DNA of 47,454 bases from Actinomadura roseirufa. Lineage in GTDB: Bacteria > Actinomycetota > Actinomycetes > Streptosporangiales > Streptosporangiaceae. Within the stretch, counting starts at the first letter, position 1; each line of letters begins with the position of its first letter. The notes under the pieces are model-generated. The model worked only from the letters and a program-made list of their open reading frames with translations, had not been told where the DNA came from and did not search any database. Below are positions 15,960 to 23,083 of the stretch, piece after piece. The stretch is taken from contig NZ_CAACVB010000037.1 of NCBI RefSeq assembly GCF_900659635.1, forward strand, positions 1 through 47,454, in the 5' to 3' direction. Made by a program: the position numbers and the translations under genes.

Positions 15960-16094
15960 CCCCCGCAGCGCCCCAGGCCACGAAGCGGTACCGGCCTGCG
16001 AGGGTGTTCCCGTCCGTGGGGTGTTGCTGAGGTGGCTGTGACCTGCGGTGATCAGGCGGCCTGGCCTGGGCCGGCGTGTGCCTGGGCGGGAATG

Positions 16095-16127
16095 GCGAAC
16101 GCCCGTGGCGGGGCCACGGGCGTTCGC
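16095..16127. terminator. Perfect 15-bp hairpin between convergent kinase and whiB genes
   Basis: GCGAACGCCCGTGGC (16095-16109) and GCCACGGGCGTTCGC (16113-16127) form an uninterrupted stem with a GGG loop. It lies between the stop codons of two convergent genes and should act in both directions. The rest of the 306-bp gap (15960-16265) shows no gene that I can support. Confidence 0.8.
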
Positions 16128-16265
16128 GTGTCGTTGTGGCGGCTCGGTTCGGCGTGGTGCTCTCCGGCCGTGAGGTTCGGAGGCGGGCGCCGTTCCGGCC
16201 GGCGCCCGCCGGGCGGAGCCGGGGCGCGGTGCGGGCGGATCGGTCGGACTGGGTGGACGCGCCGG

Positions 16266-16526
16266 TTACAGACCGGCGCCGGCGCGGGCGCGGGCCCGCG
16301 CGGTGCGGCGCTTGAGGGCGCGGCGCTCGTCCTCGCCCATCCCGCCCCACACGCCCGAGTCCTGGCCGGAGTCCAGCGCCCAGCGCAGGCAGGAGTCGGT
16401 GACGTCGCAGCGCTTGCACACCTGCTTGGCCTCTTCGATCTGCAGGATCGCGGGCCCGGTGTTGCCGATCGGGAAGAACAGCTCGGGGTCCACGTCACGG
16501 CAGGCTGCGCGATGGCGCCAGTCCAT
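16266..16526 (-). CDS. whiB1: WhiB1/WblE-type iron-sulfur transcription factor
   Basis: 86 aa starting MDWRHRAACRDVDPELFFP. Four cysteines at positions 9, 37, 40 and 46 (CxxC and Cx5C) would hold a 4Fe-4S cluster, and the G[V/I]WGG turn (SGVWGGMGEDERRALKRR) with a basic tail provides SigA and DNA contacts. The sequence is close to M. tuberculosis WhiB1, an essential NO-responsive regulator, called WblE in Streptomyces. ATG 16526 has AAGGAG 9 nt upstream; a longer start would only add residues SPPPDEGVDR. Operator-like sites lie in the 291-bp upstream gap. Confidence 0.93.
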   Translation of the reverse strand: MDWRHRAACRDVDPELFFPIGNTGPAILQIEEAKQVCKRCDVTDSCLRWALDSGQDSGVWGGMGEDERRALKRRTARARARAGAGL

Positions 16527-16725
16527 GCGGTCCACTCCTTCGTCAGGTGGTGGAGACACTCCACTTTTGTGAACGGTTTCACATGTCGCGAACCCCCGGA
16601 GGGCGGTGCCTGGTCGCGGGGTTGGTTGTTCGGCGGCGCTGCGATCAGGAGGCGGACGACGTTGGGGCCCCTGTCGGCTGGCGCACTTTGAGCGTGTCAG
16701 CCGGGCGCGGGCAGACGCAAGACCC

Positions 16726-16743
16726 TTGAGAAAGGATTCTCAA
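16726..16743. promoter_or_regulatory. Inverted repeat TTGAGAA-N4-TTCTCAA upstream of whiB1
   Basis: TTGAGAA (16726-16732) and TTCTCAA (16737-16743) are perfect 7-bp arms around AGGA. The AT-rich site stands out in very GC-rich DNA and has the look of a dimeric repressor operator; it resembles Fur-family boxes only loosely. On the minus strand it lies about 200 nt before the whiB1 start. Confidence 0.45.
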
Positions 16744-16751
16744 AGTATGGG

Positions 16752-16767
16752 TGTCGCATGTGTCACA
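16752..16767. promoter_or_regulatory. CRP-like site upstream of whiB1
   Basis: TGTCG-CATGTG-TCACA matches the CRP consensus TGTGA-N6-TCACA in 8 of 10 conserved positions, with one half-site perfect. The M. tuberculosis whiB1 gene is controlled by its CRP orthologue, so the site is plausible by family precedent. It is also near the divergent end of the lipid kinase gene, but that gene's 3' end faces it. Confidence 0.4.
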
Positions 16768-16817
16768 CCGGCGGGTCGGGCGCGTTGCTTTGTCGTTAAC
16801 TGATCGGCCGGACGGCG

Positions 16818-17759
16818 TCATATGACGATGCGGATGGCCTTCGGTACCGATCGGAAGGTGATGCTCTGCTGCGCGCCAAGGTAGTCGCCGTCGAGCTGAA
16901 AGGCCACTGGACGCTCCGCGCGCAATGTGATCTCCGCCGCGTCGTGCACGTTCAGCAGGTCCGGGCCCTGGACGGGCACCGTGCGGGGGACCAGCATCCG
17001 GGCCAGCGCGCCGAGCGTGGGGGCGGTGCCCAGCGTCCGCATCCCGAACAGGTCGAGGCCGCGGGAGAAGTTCGCCTTGGGGCTCGGATTCACCGGGAGC
17101 GGTCCCAGGAAAGTCCACGGCGCGGTATTGGAGATGAAGGCCAGGAACAGGCCCTCTTTCGGCGGCCGTCCCGGCACTTCCAGCGTTAGCGCGGGGCTGC
17201 GCCGATCGGTGCCGGAGAAGAAATGCCGGACCGCGGTGCGCACATACAGGGAGGGGTCGGCCTTGGCGCCGGCGCCGCGGCGGCGCTCCACCTCGCGGAC
17301 GACCTCGGCGTCGAACCCGACGCCCGCGCAGAAGGTGAAGTAGCGTTCGGTGCCGCCCGGGTGGACGGCGGTGCCGAGCCCGACGGTCCGGTGCCGCCCG
17401 GCGCGCAGCGCCCGCAGCACCATCCGGGTCGCGGCGATCACGTCGCTCGGCAGCCCGAGCGCGCGCGCGAAGACGTTGGCGCTGCCGATCGGCAGCACCG
17501 CCAGCGCGGGCAGGTCGGGCGAGGGGCCCTCGGCGAGGAGCCCGTTGACCGCCTCGTTCACGGTGCCGTCCCCGCCGAGCGCGATCACCGTGCTGAAGCC
17601 CTCCTCGGCGGCCCGGCGGGCCAGCTCGGTCGCGTGGCCGCGGCGGGCCGTCTCGGCGACGACCAGGTCGAGATCACCGGACAGCGCCCGGACGAGCAGG
17701 TCACGGGACCGCCTGGAGGTCGAGGTCGCCTTGGGGTTGGTGATGAGCATGGCGCGCAC
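16818..17759 (-). CDS. Diacylglycerol-kinase-fold lipid kinase (YegS/DgkB family)
   Basis: 313 aa. The nucleotide-binding signature GGDGTVNEAVNGLL is at about residues 65-78, followed by LPIGSANVFARALGLP (the family G[S/T]xNDFAR-like block) and a C-terminal beta domain with FQLDGDYLGAQQSITF. Such enzymes phosphorylate diacylglycerol or related lipids at the inner membrane face. GTG 17759 is preferred since residues VRAMLITNPKAT begin the fold; ATG 17750 is a possible alternative. Divergent from the small membrane protein gene with a 111-bp gap. Confidence 0.85.
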   Translation of the reverse strand: MRAMLITNPKATSTSRRSRDLLVRALSGDLDLVVAETARRGHATELARRAAEEGFSTVIALGGDGTVNEAVNGLLAEGPSPDLPALAVLPIGSANVFARALGLPSDVIAATRMVLRALRAGRHRTVGLGTAVHPGGTERYFTFCAGVGFDAEVVREVERRRGAGAKADPSLYVRTAVRHFFSGTDRRSPALTLEVPGRPPKEGLFLAFISNTAPWTFLGPLPVNPSPKANFSRGLDLFGMRTLGTAPTLGALARMLVPRTVPVQGPDLLNVHDAAEITLRAERPVAFQLDGDYLGAQQSITFRSVPKAIRIVI

Positions 17760-17870
17760 GGCGTCAGGGTATCGATCGTTAGCGGGCGGTTCGGCCGGTC
17801 GGCGGCCTCGGGCGGCCGGTTCGGCGGCCCGGAACGGGCCGCGCGCCCGGGGCGAGTAGGGTTTCTGGTT

Positions 17871-18371
17871 GTGTCGAAGCGTCCGTTCACCGTGCACGCC
17901 GCCGCCGCCCTCGAGGCCGCGGAGGGCCTGGCCGCCGTCGGATTCGGGGTGTTCACCGGCGTGGAGACCGCCGCCGGGGCCGCCGTCGACCCGGTGAGCG
18001 CGATCGGGGTGACGGTGCTCGCGCTCGCGGGCGGTCTCGGGATGCTGGCCTGCGCCCGCGGCCTGCTGCGCGCCGACCAGTGGAGCCGCGCCCCCACGGT
18101 GCTGACGCAGCTGTTCGCGCTGCCGGTGGCGTGGTCGTTGTGGCAGAGCGACCGGCCCGCCGTCGCTGTGCCGATGGGCCTGGCGGCGGTCCTCGCGCTG
18201 GTGGCGGTGCTCAGCCCGCCGAGCACCGCGTGGCTGGTGGTCGACCGCGAGGACGCTGCGGAAGAGGACGAGGACGGCGCGGAAGAGGACGCGGACGGCG
18301 CGGAAGAGGACGCGGACGGCGCGGAAGACGGCGCCGGGACCTCCGCGGCCGAACGGCCGACCAAGCGCTGA
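17871..18371 (+). CDS. Small integral membrane protein with acidic repeat tail
   Basis: 166 aa from GTG 17871. Four hydrophobic segments are visible: around residues 11-32, 44-64 (VTVLALAGGLGMLACARGLL), 76-92 and 98-118 (MGLAAVLALVAVLSPPSTAW). The family is common in actinobacteria as an uncharacterised membrane protein. The cytoplasmic tail, from about residue 128, is highly acidic with three AEED[E/A]DG heptapeptide repeats, ending GTSAAERPTKR. Function unknown. It converges with the sigma-factor gene. Confidence 0.75.
   Translation: MSKRPFTVHAAAALEAAEGLAAVGFGVFTGVETAAGAAVDPVSAIGVTVLALAGGLGMLACARGLLRADQWSRAPTVLTQLFALPVAWSLWQSDRPAVAVPMGLAAVLALVAVLSPPSTAWLVVDREDAAEEDEDGAEEDADGAEEDADGAEDGAGTSAAERPTKR
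18258..18332. repeat. 21-bp tandem repeat, three units plus a partial
   Basis: Units at 18258-18278, 18279-18299 and 18300-18320 have core GCGGAAGAGGACGCGGACGG(C); the first differs by one base. A fourth partial unit follows. The repeat is in frame and encodes the acidic heptapeptides of the membrane protein tail, so copy-number change would keep the frame. Confidence 0.9.
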
Positions 18372-18413
18372 CCCCGCCCACCGGGGCGCACCGGGCGCCG
18401 ACCATGGGCCGGG

Positions 18414-18446
18414 CCGCCGGGGGCCCCTCGGGGGCCCGCCCGGCGG
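18414..18446. terminator. GC hairpin between convergent genes
   Basis: CCGCCGGGGGCCCC (18414-18427) pairs with the GGGGGCCCGCCCGGCGG region (18430-18446) with a 2-nt bulge and a loop of two or three nucleotides. It lies between the stops of the membrane protein and sigma-factor genes, as expected for a bidirectional terminator. Confidence 0.55.
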
Positions 18447-18462
18447 AGGCGGCCGCGGGCGG

Positions 18463-19275
18463 TCACTCCTCGGCCGTGAGGCCTTCGCGGAGCTGGGCGA
18501 GGGTGCGGGCCAGCAGCCGGGACACGTGCATCTGGGAGATGCCGAGCTCGGCGGCGATCTGCGACTGGGTCATGTTGCCGAAGAACCGCAGCAGAAGGAT
18601 CTTCTTCTCGCGGGCGGGGAGCTTCTCCAGCAGCGGCTTGAGGGACTCGCGGTACTCGACGCCCTCCAGCGACTCGTCGACCATGCCGAGGGAGTCGGCC
18701 ACCGCCGGGGCGTCCTCGTCGCCGGAGTCGGGGGCGTCCAGGGACACGGTGGAGTAGGCGTTGGCCGACTCCAGGCCCTCGAGCACCTCCTCCTCGCTCA
18801 TCTGCAGATGGGCGGCCAGCTCGCTGACGGTCGGGGCGCGCCCCTCCCGCTGGGCCAGGTCGCTGATCGCCTTGGTGAGCGACAGCTTCAGCTCCTGGAG
18901 CCGGCGCGGAACCCGCACCGCCCAGCCCTTGTCGCGGAAGTGCCGCTTGATCTCGCCGACGATCGTGGGCGTGGCGTAGGTGGAGAACTCCACGCCGCGG
19001 CCGAGGTCGAACCGGTCGATCGACTTGATCAGCCCGATGGTGGCGACCTGGATCAGGTCGTCCAACCACTCGCCCCGGTTGCGGAACCGGCGGGCGAGGT
19101 ACTCCACCAGGGGCAGGTGCAGCTCGACGAGCTGGTCGCGGATGCGCTGGCGCTCGGGATCGCCCTCGGGCAGCTCGGCGAGGCGCTCGAACAGCGCGCG
19201 GGCCCGGGCGCGGTCGGGGACCGCGCTCTCGGACCGCTCGTTCCCGGCTCCGGCGATCGTCGTCTTCTCCGTCAC
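18463..19275 (-). CDS. SigB/SigF-family alternative sigma factor
   Basis: 270 aa. Regions 2 to 4 of a group 3 sigma-70 are visible: LVEYLARRFRNRGEWLDDL, QVATIGLIKSIDRFDLGRG, FSTYATPTIVGEIKRHFRDK, region 3 RVPRRLQELKLSLTKAISDL, and region 4 LPAREKKILLLRFFGNMTQS with SQIAAELGISQMHVSRLLAR. It belongs to the stress or developmental SigB/SigF/SigG group. Locus order suggests the counterpart of S. coelicolor SigH (SCO5243, from memory); no symbol is given, to avoid confusion with the mycobacterial SigH. Its GTG start overlaps the stop of the anti-sigma gene by GTGA, so the two are translationally coupled. Confidence 0.9.
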   Translation of the reverse strand: MTEKTTIAGAGNERSESAVPDRARARALFERLAELPEGDPERQRIRDQLVELHLPLVEYLARRFRNRGEWLDDLIQVATIGLIKSIDRFDLGRGVEFSTYATPTIVGEIKRHFRDKGWAVRVPRRLQELKLSLTKAISDLAQREGRAPTVSELAAHLQMSEEEVLEGLESANAYSTVSLDAPDSGDEDAPAVADSLGMVDESLEGVEYRESLKPLLEKLPAREKKILLLRFFGNMTQSQIAAELGISQMHVSRLLARTLAQLREGLTAEE

Positions 19276-19700
19276 GGGGCCCCCGCCGCGCCGCGGCGCT
19301 TCTGCAGCGTCACGGTGACCCGGTCGTCGGCGCCCACCCGGGCGTCGACCTCGCCGGCGAGCGACGACAGGACCGTCCAGGCGAAGGTGTCGCGGCTGGG
19401 TTCCTGGCCGTCCACGGTCAGCACCGAGACGGAGATGCGCATGGCGTCGCCCGTCAGCTCGAACTCGCAGCTCAGGTCGGTCCCCGGGACGGCCTGGGCG
19501 AGCAGCATCGCGCAGGCCTCGTCGACCGCGATGCGCAGGTCCTCGATCTCGTCCAGCGTGAAGTCCAGCCTGGCCGCCAGCCCCGCGGTCGCGGTCCGCA
19601 GGACGGACAGGTAGGCGCTCGCGGCGGGCAACCTCACGGTCACCACATCGCGGACGGACAACTGTGTACTGGCCGGCATGGCAGCGGTTTCCTCGGTCAC
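19272..19700 (-). CDS. Anti-sigma factor, RsbW-type serine protein kinase
   Basis: 142 aa with an HATPase_c_2 fold: LRTATAGLAARLDFTLDEIE, then the N-box-like LRIAVDEACAMLLAQAV. The sequence fits actinobacterial UsfX/UshX/RsbW anti-sigma factors, which bind the SigB-family sigma and may phosphorylate an anti-anti-sigma. GTG 19700 is preceded by GAGGGAG at a 4-nt spacing; ATG 19679 is an alternative. No anti-anti-sigma (STAS) gene is in the window. It is first in the anti-sigma/sigma pair, divergent from a GNAT gene across 187 bp. Confidence 0.88.
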   Translation of the reverse strand: MTEETAAMPASTQLSVRDVVTVRLPAASAYLSVLRTATAGLAARLDFTLDEIEDLRIAVDEACAMLLAQAVPGTDLSCEFELTGDAMRISVSVLTVDGQEPSRDTFAWTVLSSLAGEVDARVGADDRVTVTLQKRRGAAGAP

Positions 19701-19887
19701 GTCACTCCCTCGCAGGATGGTCCCGCCCTTCCGAAACTACCGCCTGCGGGACCCTGCGCGAGACTCCGGCACGCGTGGCTTTCGCACCAATGTCCGCGCC
19801 GAGGCGAAACGACGAGTTCCAAACCTCCCCAGGACGAGGCATGGATCACTTCCGGGGCACCCCGGAGGGGCGGATAGCCTGACCTGT

Positions 19888-20373
19888 GTGATTCGACCTT
19901 CGACTCCCGACGACGTCCCCGCGATCCTGCGGCTGGTGCGCGACCTGGCGGAGTACGAGCGGTCCCTGCACGAGGTCGAGGCGACCGAGGAGCACCTCCG
20001 GGACGCCCTGTTCGCCCCGGAGCCGCGCGTTCACGCCCATGTCGCCGAGCACGGCGGGAAGGTCGTGGGATTCGCGCTGTGGTTCCTCAGCTACTCCACG
20101 TGGACGGGCAGGCACGGCATCTACCTGGAGGATCTGTTCGTCGAGCCGGACATGCGCGGCCACGGCTACGGCAAGGCCCTGCTGACCGAGCTGACCCGGA
20201 TCGCCGAGGAGCGCGGCTACGCCCGCGTCGAGTGGTCGGTGCTCGACTGGAACGCCCCCGCCATCGGCTTCTACCGGGCGCTCGGCGCCCGCCCGCAGGA
20301 CGAGTGGACCGTCTACCGCCTCACGGGCGACGCCCTGGCCGAGGCGGCGGGGCGGGCCGGAGCGACGGCCTGA
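19888..20373 (+). CDS. GNAT acetyltransferase, diamine-acetyltransferase (SSAT) like
   Basis: 161 aa from GTG 19888. The sequence VIRPSTPDDVPAILRLVRDL, LAEYERSLHEVEATEEHL, STWTGRHGIYLEDLFVEP and RGHGYGKALLTEL (acetyl-CoA loop) match the spermidine/spermine N1-acetyltransferase-like branch of GNATs, which has the YSTWxGxxGIYLEDL signature. The natural substrate in bacteria of this type is not established. There is no strong ribosome-binding site, so it may be leaderless or weakly translated. It converges with the M1 peptidase gene. Confidence 0.88.
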   Translation: MIRPSTPDDVPAILRLVRDLAEYERSLHEVEATEEHLRDALFAPEPRVHAHVAEHGGKVVGFALWFLSYSTWTGRHGIYLEDLFVEPDMRGHGYGKALLTELTRIAEERGYARVEWSVLDWNAPAIGFYRALGARPQDEWTVYRLTGDALAEAAGRAGATA

Positions 20374-20403
20374 GGCCCGCGAGGCGGGCCCCAGGCCGGC
20401 CGC

Positions 20404-21861
20404 CTACCACCTGGTGGGCTTGGTCTTGGTGTAGAGCCAGGCGTTGAAGAGCCCGTCCAGCCGCCGGCCGGAGATCTTCTCGGCCAGCGCGATGAACTGC
20501 CCGGTGGTGACGTTGCCGTCGCGGTGCGCCTTCGTCCAGGCCTTCAGCAGCTCGAAGAACGCCTTGTCCCCGATCCGCTCCCGCAGCGCCTGGAGGGTCA
20601 TGCCGCCCCGCCAGTACGGGGTGAGGGTGAACAGCTCGTTCGGGCCCGGGTCACCGGTCCGGCGGGCCGTCCACAGGTCCTTGTAGTAGGGCGAGTTCTG
20701 GGGCAGCTTGTAGAGGTCGTCGAAGGTCTTCTTCGCGGTCGGGCCGCCGTGCTGCTCGTCCCACAGCCACTCGGCGTAGGTGGCGAAGCCCTCGTTGAGC
20801 CAGATGTCCTTCCAGCGCTTCACGCTGACGCTGTCGCCGAACCACTGGTGCGACAGTTCGTGGACGATCGTCGCGGTGTCGGGCTGGAAGCCGTAGATCG
20901 GGCGGCTCTGCGTCTCCAGGGAGAACGCCACGTCGACGCCCACCCGGATGCCGCCGGTGGAGGAGAAGGGGTAGTCGCCGAAGACCTTCTCCTCCCAGTC
21001 GATCGCCTTGATCGTCCCCTCGTGGATGGTCTTCAGCTCACCGGCGCGGTTCGGCGCGACCGCGGTGATGACGGGCACGCCGCCCTGCGTCCTGCCCTTC
21101 TTGACGGTGAACTTGCCGATCGCGAGCATCGCCAGGTAGCTCGCCATGGGGGAGCGCTCGTTCCACACGAACGTCGTTTTGCCGCCCCGGGTCGACTCGC
21201 CGCCGGGCTCGCCGTTCGAGAGGACCTGCGTGCCCTTGGGGACGGTGACCCGGTAGGTGTAGGTGGCCTTGTCGGACGGGTGGTCGTTGCTGGGGAACCA
21301 GGTGGAGGCGCCGTCCGGTTCGCACACGACGTACGCGCCGTCCGGCGTCCGGATCCACCCGAACCGGCCGATGTCGGGCCGGTTGACGGGCTTGGGGGTA
21401 CCCGCGTAGACGACGGCCACGGTGAAATGGGCGCCCTTGCGCAGGCTCTTGCGGGGCGTGATGACGAGCTCCTGCCCCTTACGGGTGAAGGTCGCGCCCT
21501 TCCCGTCCACCTGGACGCTCTTGACGCTGAGCTGCTTGAGGTCCAGGTCGAAGCGGGAGAGGTCATGTGTAGCGCGCGCACTGATGCGGGCGGTGGCGGC
21601 CAGGGCGTTGGACTTGGGCTGGTAGTTCAGCGTCAGGTCGTAGTGCCCGACGTCGTACCCGCCGTTCCCCTCCTGGGGGAAGTAAGGGTCGCCCGCGCCC
21701 GGTGTCCCCGGCTTGCCCCCCTTGGCCGCCGCCGGCGCGGCCGGAGCCGGAGCGGGGGCCGCGCCGGGCGCCGCGGCGGCGGGCAGCGCGGGCGCCAGCA
21801 CGCACACCGCCGCGAACGTGACCATGGTCGTCGACCGGGCGGGTCTGATCCTGATCGGCAT
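20404..21861 (-). CDS. Secreted M1-family zinc metallopeptidase
   Basis: 485 aa with a classical signal peptide (MPIRIRPARSTTMVTFAAVC, then LAPALPAAAAPGAAPAP) and a Pro/Ala linker. The beta N-domain leads to the catalytic domain with zinc motif TIVHELSHQWFGDSVS (HExxH) and NEGFATYAEWLW (third ligand Glu). The usual GxMEN exopeptidase box is absent: the equivalent is GGIRVGVDVAFSLETQSRP, which is common in secreted actinobacterial M1-like proteins. It lacks the C-terminal ARM domain of large aminopeptidases. ATG 21861 follows GAGAGG at a 7-nt spacing. Confidence 0.9.
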   Translation of the reverse strand: MPIRIRPARSTTMVTFAAVCVLAPALPAAAAPGAAPAPAPAAPAAAKGGKPGTPGAGDPYFPQEGNGGYDVGHYDLTLNYQPKSNALAATARISARATHDLSRFDLDLKQLSVKSVQVDGKGATFTRKGQELVITPRKSLRKGAHFTVAVVYAGTPKPVNRPDIGRFGWIRTPDGAYVVCEPDGASTWFPSNDHPSDKATYTYRVTVPKGTQVLSNGEPGGESTRGGKTTFVWNERSPMASYLAMLAIGKFTVKKGRTQGGVPVITAVAPNRAGELKTIHEGTIKAIDWEEKVFGDYPFSSTGGIRVGVDVAFSLETQSRPIYGFQPDTATIVHELSHQWFGDSVSVKRWKDIWLNEGFATYAEWLWDEQHGGPTAKKTFDDLYKLPQNSPYYKDLWTARRTGDPGPNELFTLTPYWRGGMTLQALRERIGDKAFFELLKAWTKAHRDGNVTTGQFIALAEKISGRRLDGLFNAWLYTKTKPTRW

Positions 21862-21941
21862 AGAACGTCCTCTCGTTGGCCGTGCGCCATAGAAGATCAT
21901 GCGATGTCACGAAAAGTCAGTATTCGCTGGCCCGAACATGC

Positions 21942-21975
21942 CGCGGGGGCCGTCCGGTTCCGGACGGCCCCCGCG
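21942..21975 (-). terminator. Perfect 16-bp hairpin downstream of sodN
   Basis: CGCGGGGGCCGTCCGG (21942-21957) and CCGGACGGCCCCCGCG (21960-21975) pair perfectly around a two-T loop. It follows the sodN stop by about 20 nt on the minus strand and precedes the M1 peptidase start, so it should end the sodN transcript. Confidence 0.85.
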
Positions 21976-21995
21976 TACTGGCGCGGTGTCCCGCG

Positions 21996-22397
21996 TCACG
22001 CCTGCTTGGTCTCCTTGAAGATCGCGGCGATCTCGTCGATCTTGGCCAGCAGCTCGTCGGCCACCTTGACGTCCACGCCGCCCTTGGTGCCGGCCGCGCC
22101 CGCGAGCTTGGTCGCCTCGTTGAACAGCTGGTGCAGCTGCGGGTACTTCTCGAAGTGCGGCGGCTTGAAGTAGTCGGTCCACAGCACCCACAGGTGCTCC
22201 TTGACCAGCTGCGAACGCTGCTCCTTGATCACGATCGCCCGGGTGCGGAACTCCGGGTCCTCGTTGGCCGCGTACTTCTCGGCGATCGCCTTGACCGACT
22301 CGGCCTCGATCCGGGCCTGCGCCGGGTCGTAGACGCCGCACGGCAGGTCGCAGTGCGCGGAGACCGTCGTCTTCGGACGCAGAAGCTTGAGCAACAC
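21996..22397 (-). CDS. sodN: Nickel superoxide dismutase SodN
   Basis: 133 aa proprotein. Starting at GTG 22397, a 14-residue propeptide VLLKLLRPKTTVSA precedes the nickel hook HCDLPCGVYDP. The mature N-terminal His (residue 15) with Cys2 and Cys6 of the mature enzyme are the nickel ligands. This start is chosen because it gives exactly the 14-residue propeptide known for Streptomyces SodN; a longer frame upstream would not. The rest (ARIEAESVKAIAEKY, HLWVLWTDYFKPPHFEKYPQ) is typical. It detoxifies cytosolic superoxide. Divergent from the maturation protease gene. Confidence 0.96.
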   Translation of the reverse strand: MLLKLLRPKTTVSAHCDLPCGVYDPAQARIEAESVKAIAEKYAANEDPEFRTRAIVIKEQRSQLVKEHLWVLWTDYFKPPHFEKYPQLHQLFNEATKLAGAAGTKGGVDVKVADELLAKIDEIAAIFKETKQA

Positions 22398-22594
22398 CTG
22401 CGATTCCCTTCCCTCGTTTCGGATCATGCTCAGGGCACCGACATTACCCTTGTGACCAAGGCGTCGTACGCCCAGGGTTCTCGGTAATTGGGCCTAAGAC
22501 CCGGGTGGCCGCGAACCCCCGAGTGATTCCAGGGGATTCGTCCCCTTCAGGGGGTCGGTGCCGCGCCGCCGCCCCCGCTCCAGGAAGGACCGTC

Positions 22595-23083
22595 ATGCCG
22601 ATCCGGGTACGGCCGGGGCCGGTGGCCCGGGCCTGCGGCGGCACGCTGCTGCTGCTCACGCCGGTCGCCGCGCTCGCCCTCGCCGCGGCGCGCGGGCGGC
22701 TGCGGACCGTCGCGGTCGAGGGCGAGTCGATGCTGCCCGCGCTGCGGCCCGGCGACTGGCTGGTGGTGCGCGCCGGCGGCCCGGTCGCCGCGGGCGACGT
22801 CGTCGTGGCCCGCCATCCCGGCCGGCCGGAGCTCCTGGTCGTCAAGCGGGCGGTCCGCCGCGAGCGCGGCGGATGGTGGCTGGAGAGCGACAACCAGCGC
22901 GCGGCCGGACGCCGGGACAGCTGGGACTTCGGCGCCGTCCCGGACGACCTGGTCGTCGGCCGGGTCGTCGCCCGCTACTGGCCGCCCTCGCGGGCGACGG
23001 GGCGCCGGGCCGTCACGCGCGGCGCGCTCGGATGGCAGGCGGCGGTGGTGAGCGGGCGTCCCGCACAGCGGTCCGAGCAGTGA
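22595..23083 (+). CDS. sodX: Nickel-SOD maturation protease SodX (S26-type)
   Basis: 162 aa beginning MPIRVRPGPVARACGG with one hydrophobic segment, then the S26/LexA-type serine protease core: VEGESMLPALRPGDWLVVR (nucleophile Ser in GESM) and LLVVKRAVRRE (general-base Lys). In the family it removes the propeptide of SodN to expose the nickel-binding His. AGGAAGG precedes the ATG. Its last 36 codons overlap the 3' end of the CGNR gene on the other strand (22975-23083), which is unusual. Confidence 0.88.
   Translation: MPIRVRPGPVARACGGTLLLLTPVAALALAAARGRLRTVAVEGESMLPALRPGDWLVVRAGGPVAAGDVVVARHPGRPELLVVKRAVRRERGGWWLESDNQRAAGRRDSWDFGAVPDDLVVGRVVARYWPPSRATGRRAVTRGALGWQAAVVSGRPAQRSEQ

Noticed and set aside
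16645..17118. Extra minus-strand gene overlapping the lipid kinase and whiB1 upstream region
   Set aside because: It overlaps the lipid kinase coding region in another frame and covers low-GC promoter-like DNA; no domain is seen.
20427..20440. DasR binding (dre) site, TGGTGTAGAGCCA
   Set aside because: It is one base longer than the dre consensus core, has mismatches, and lies inside the M1 peptidase coding region.
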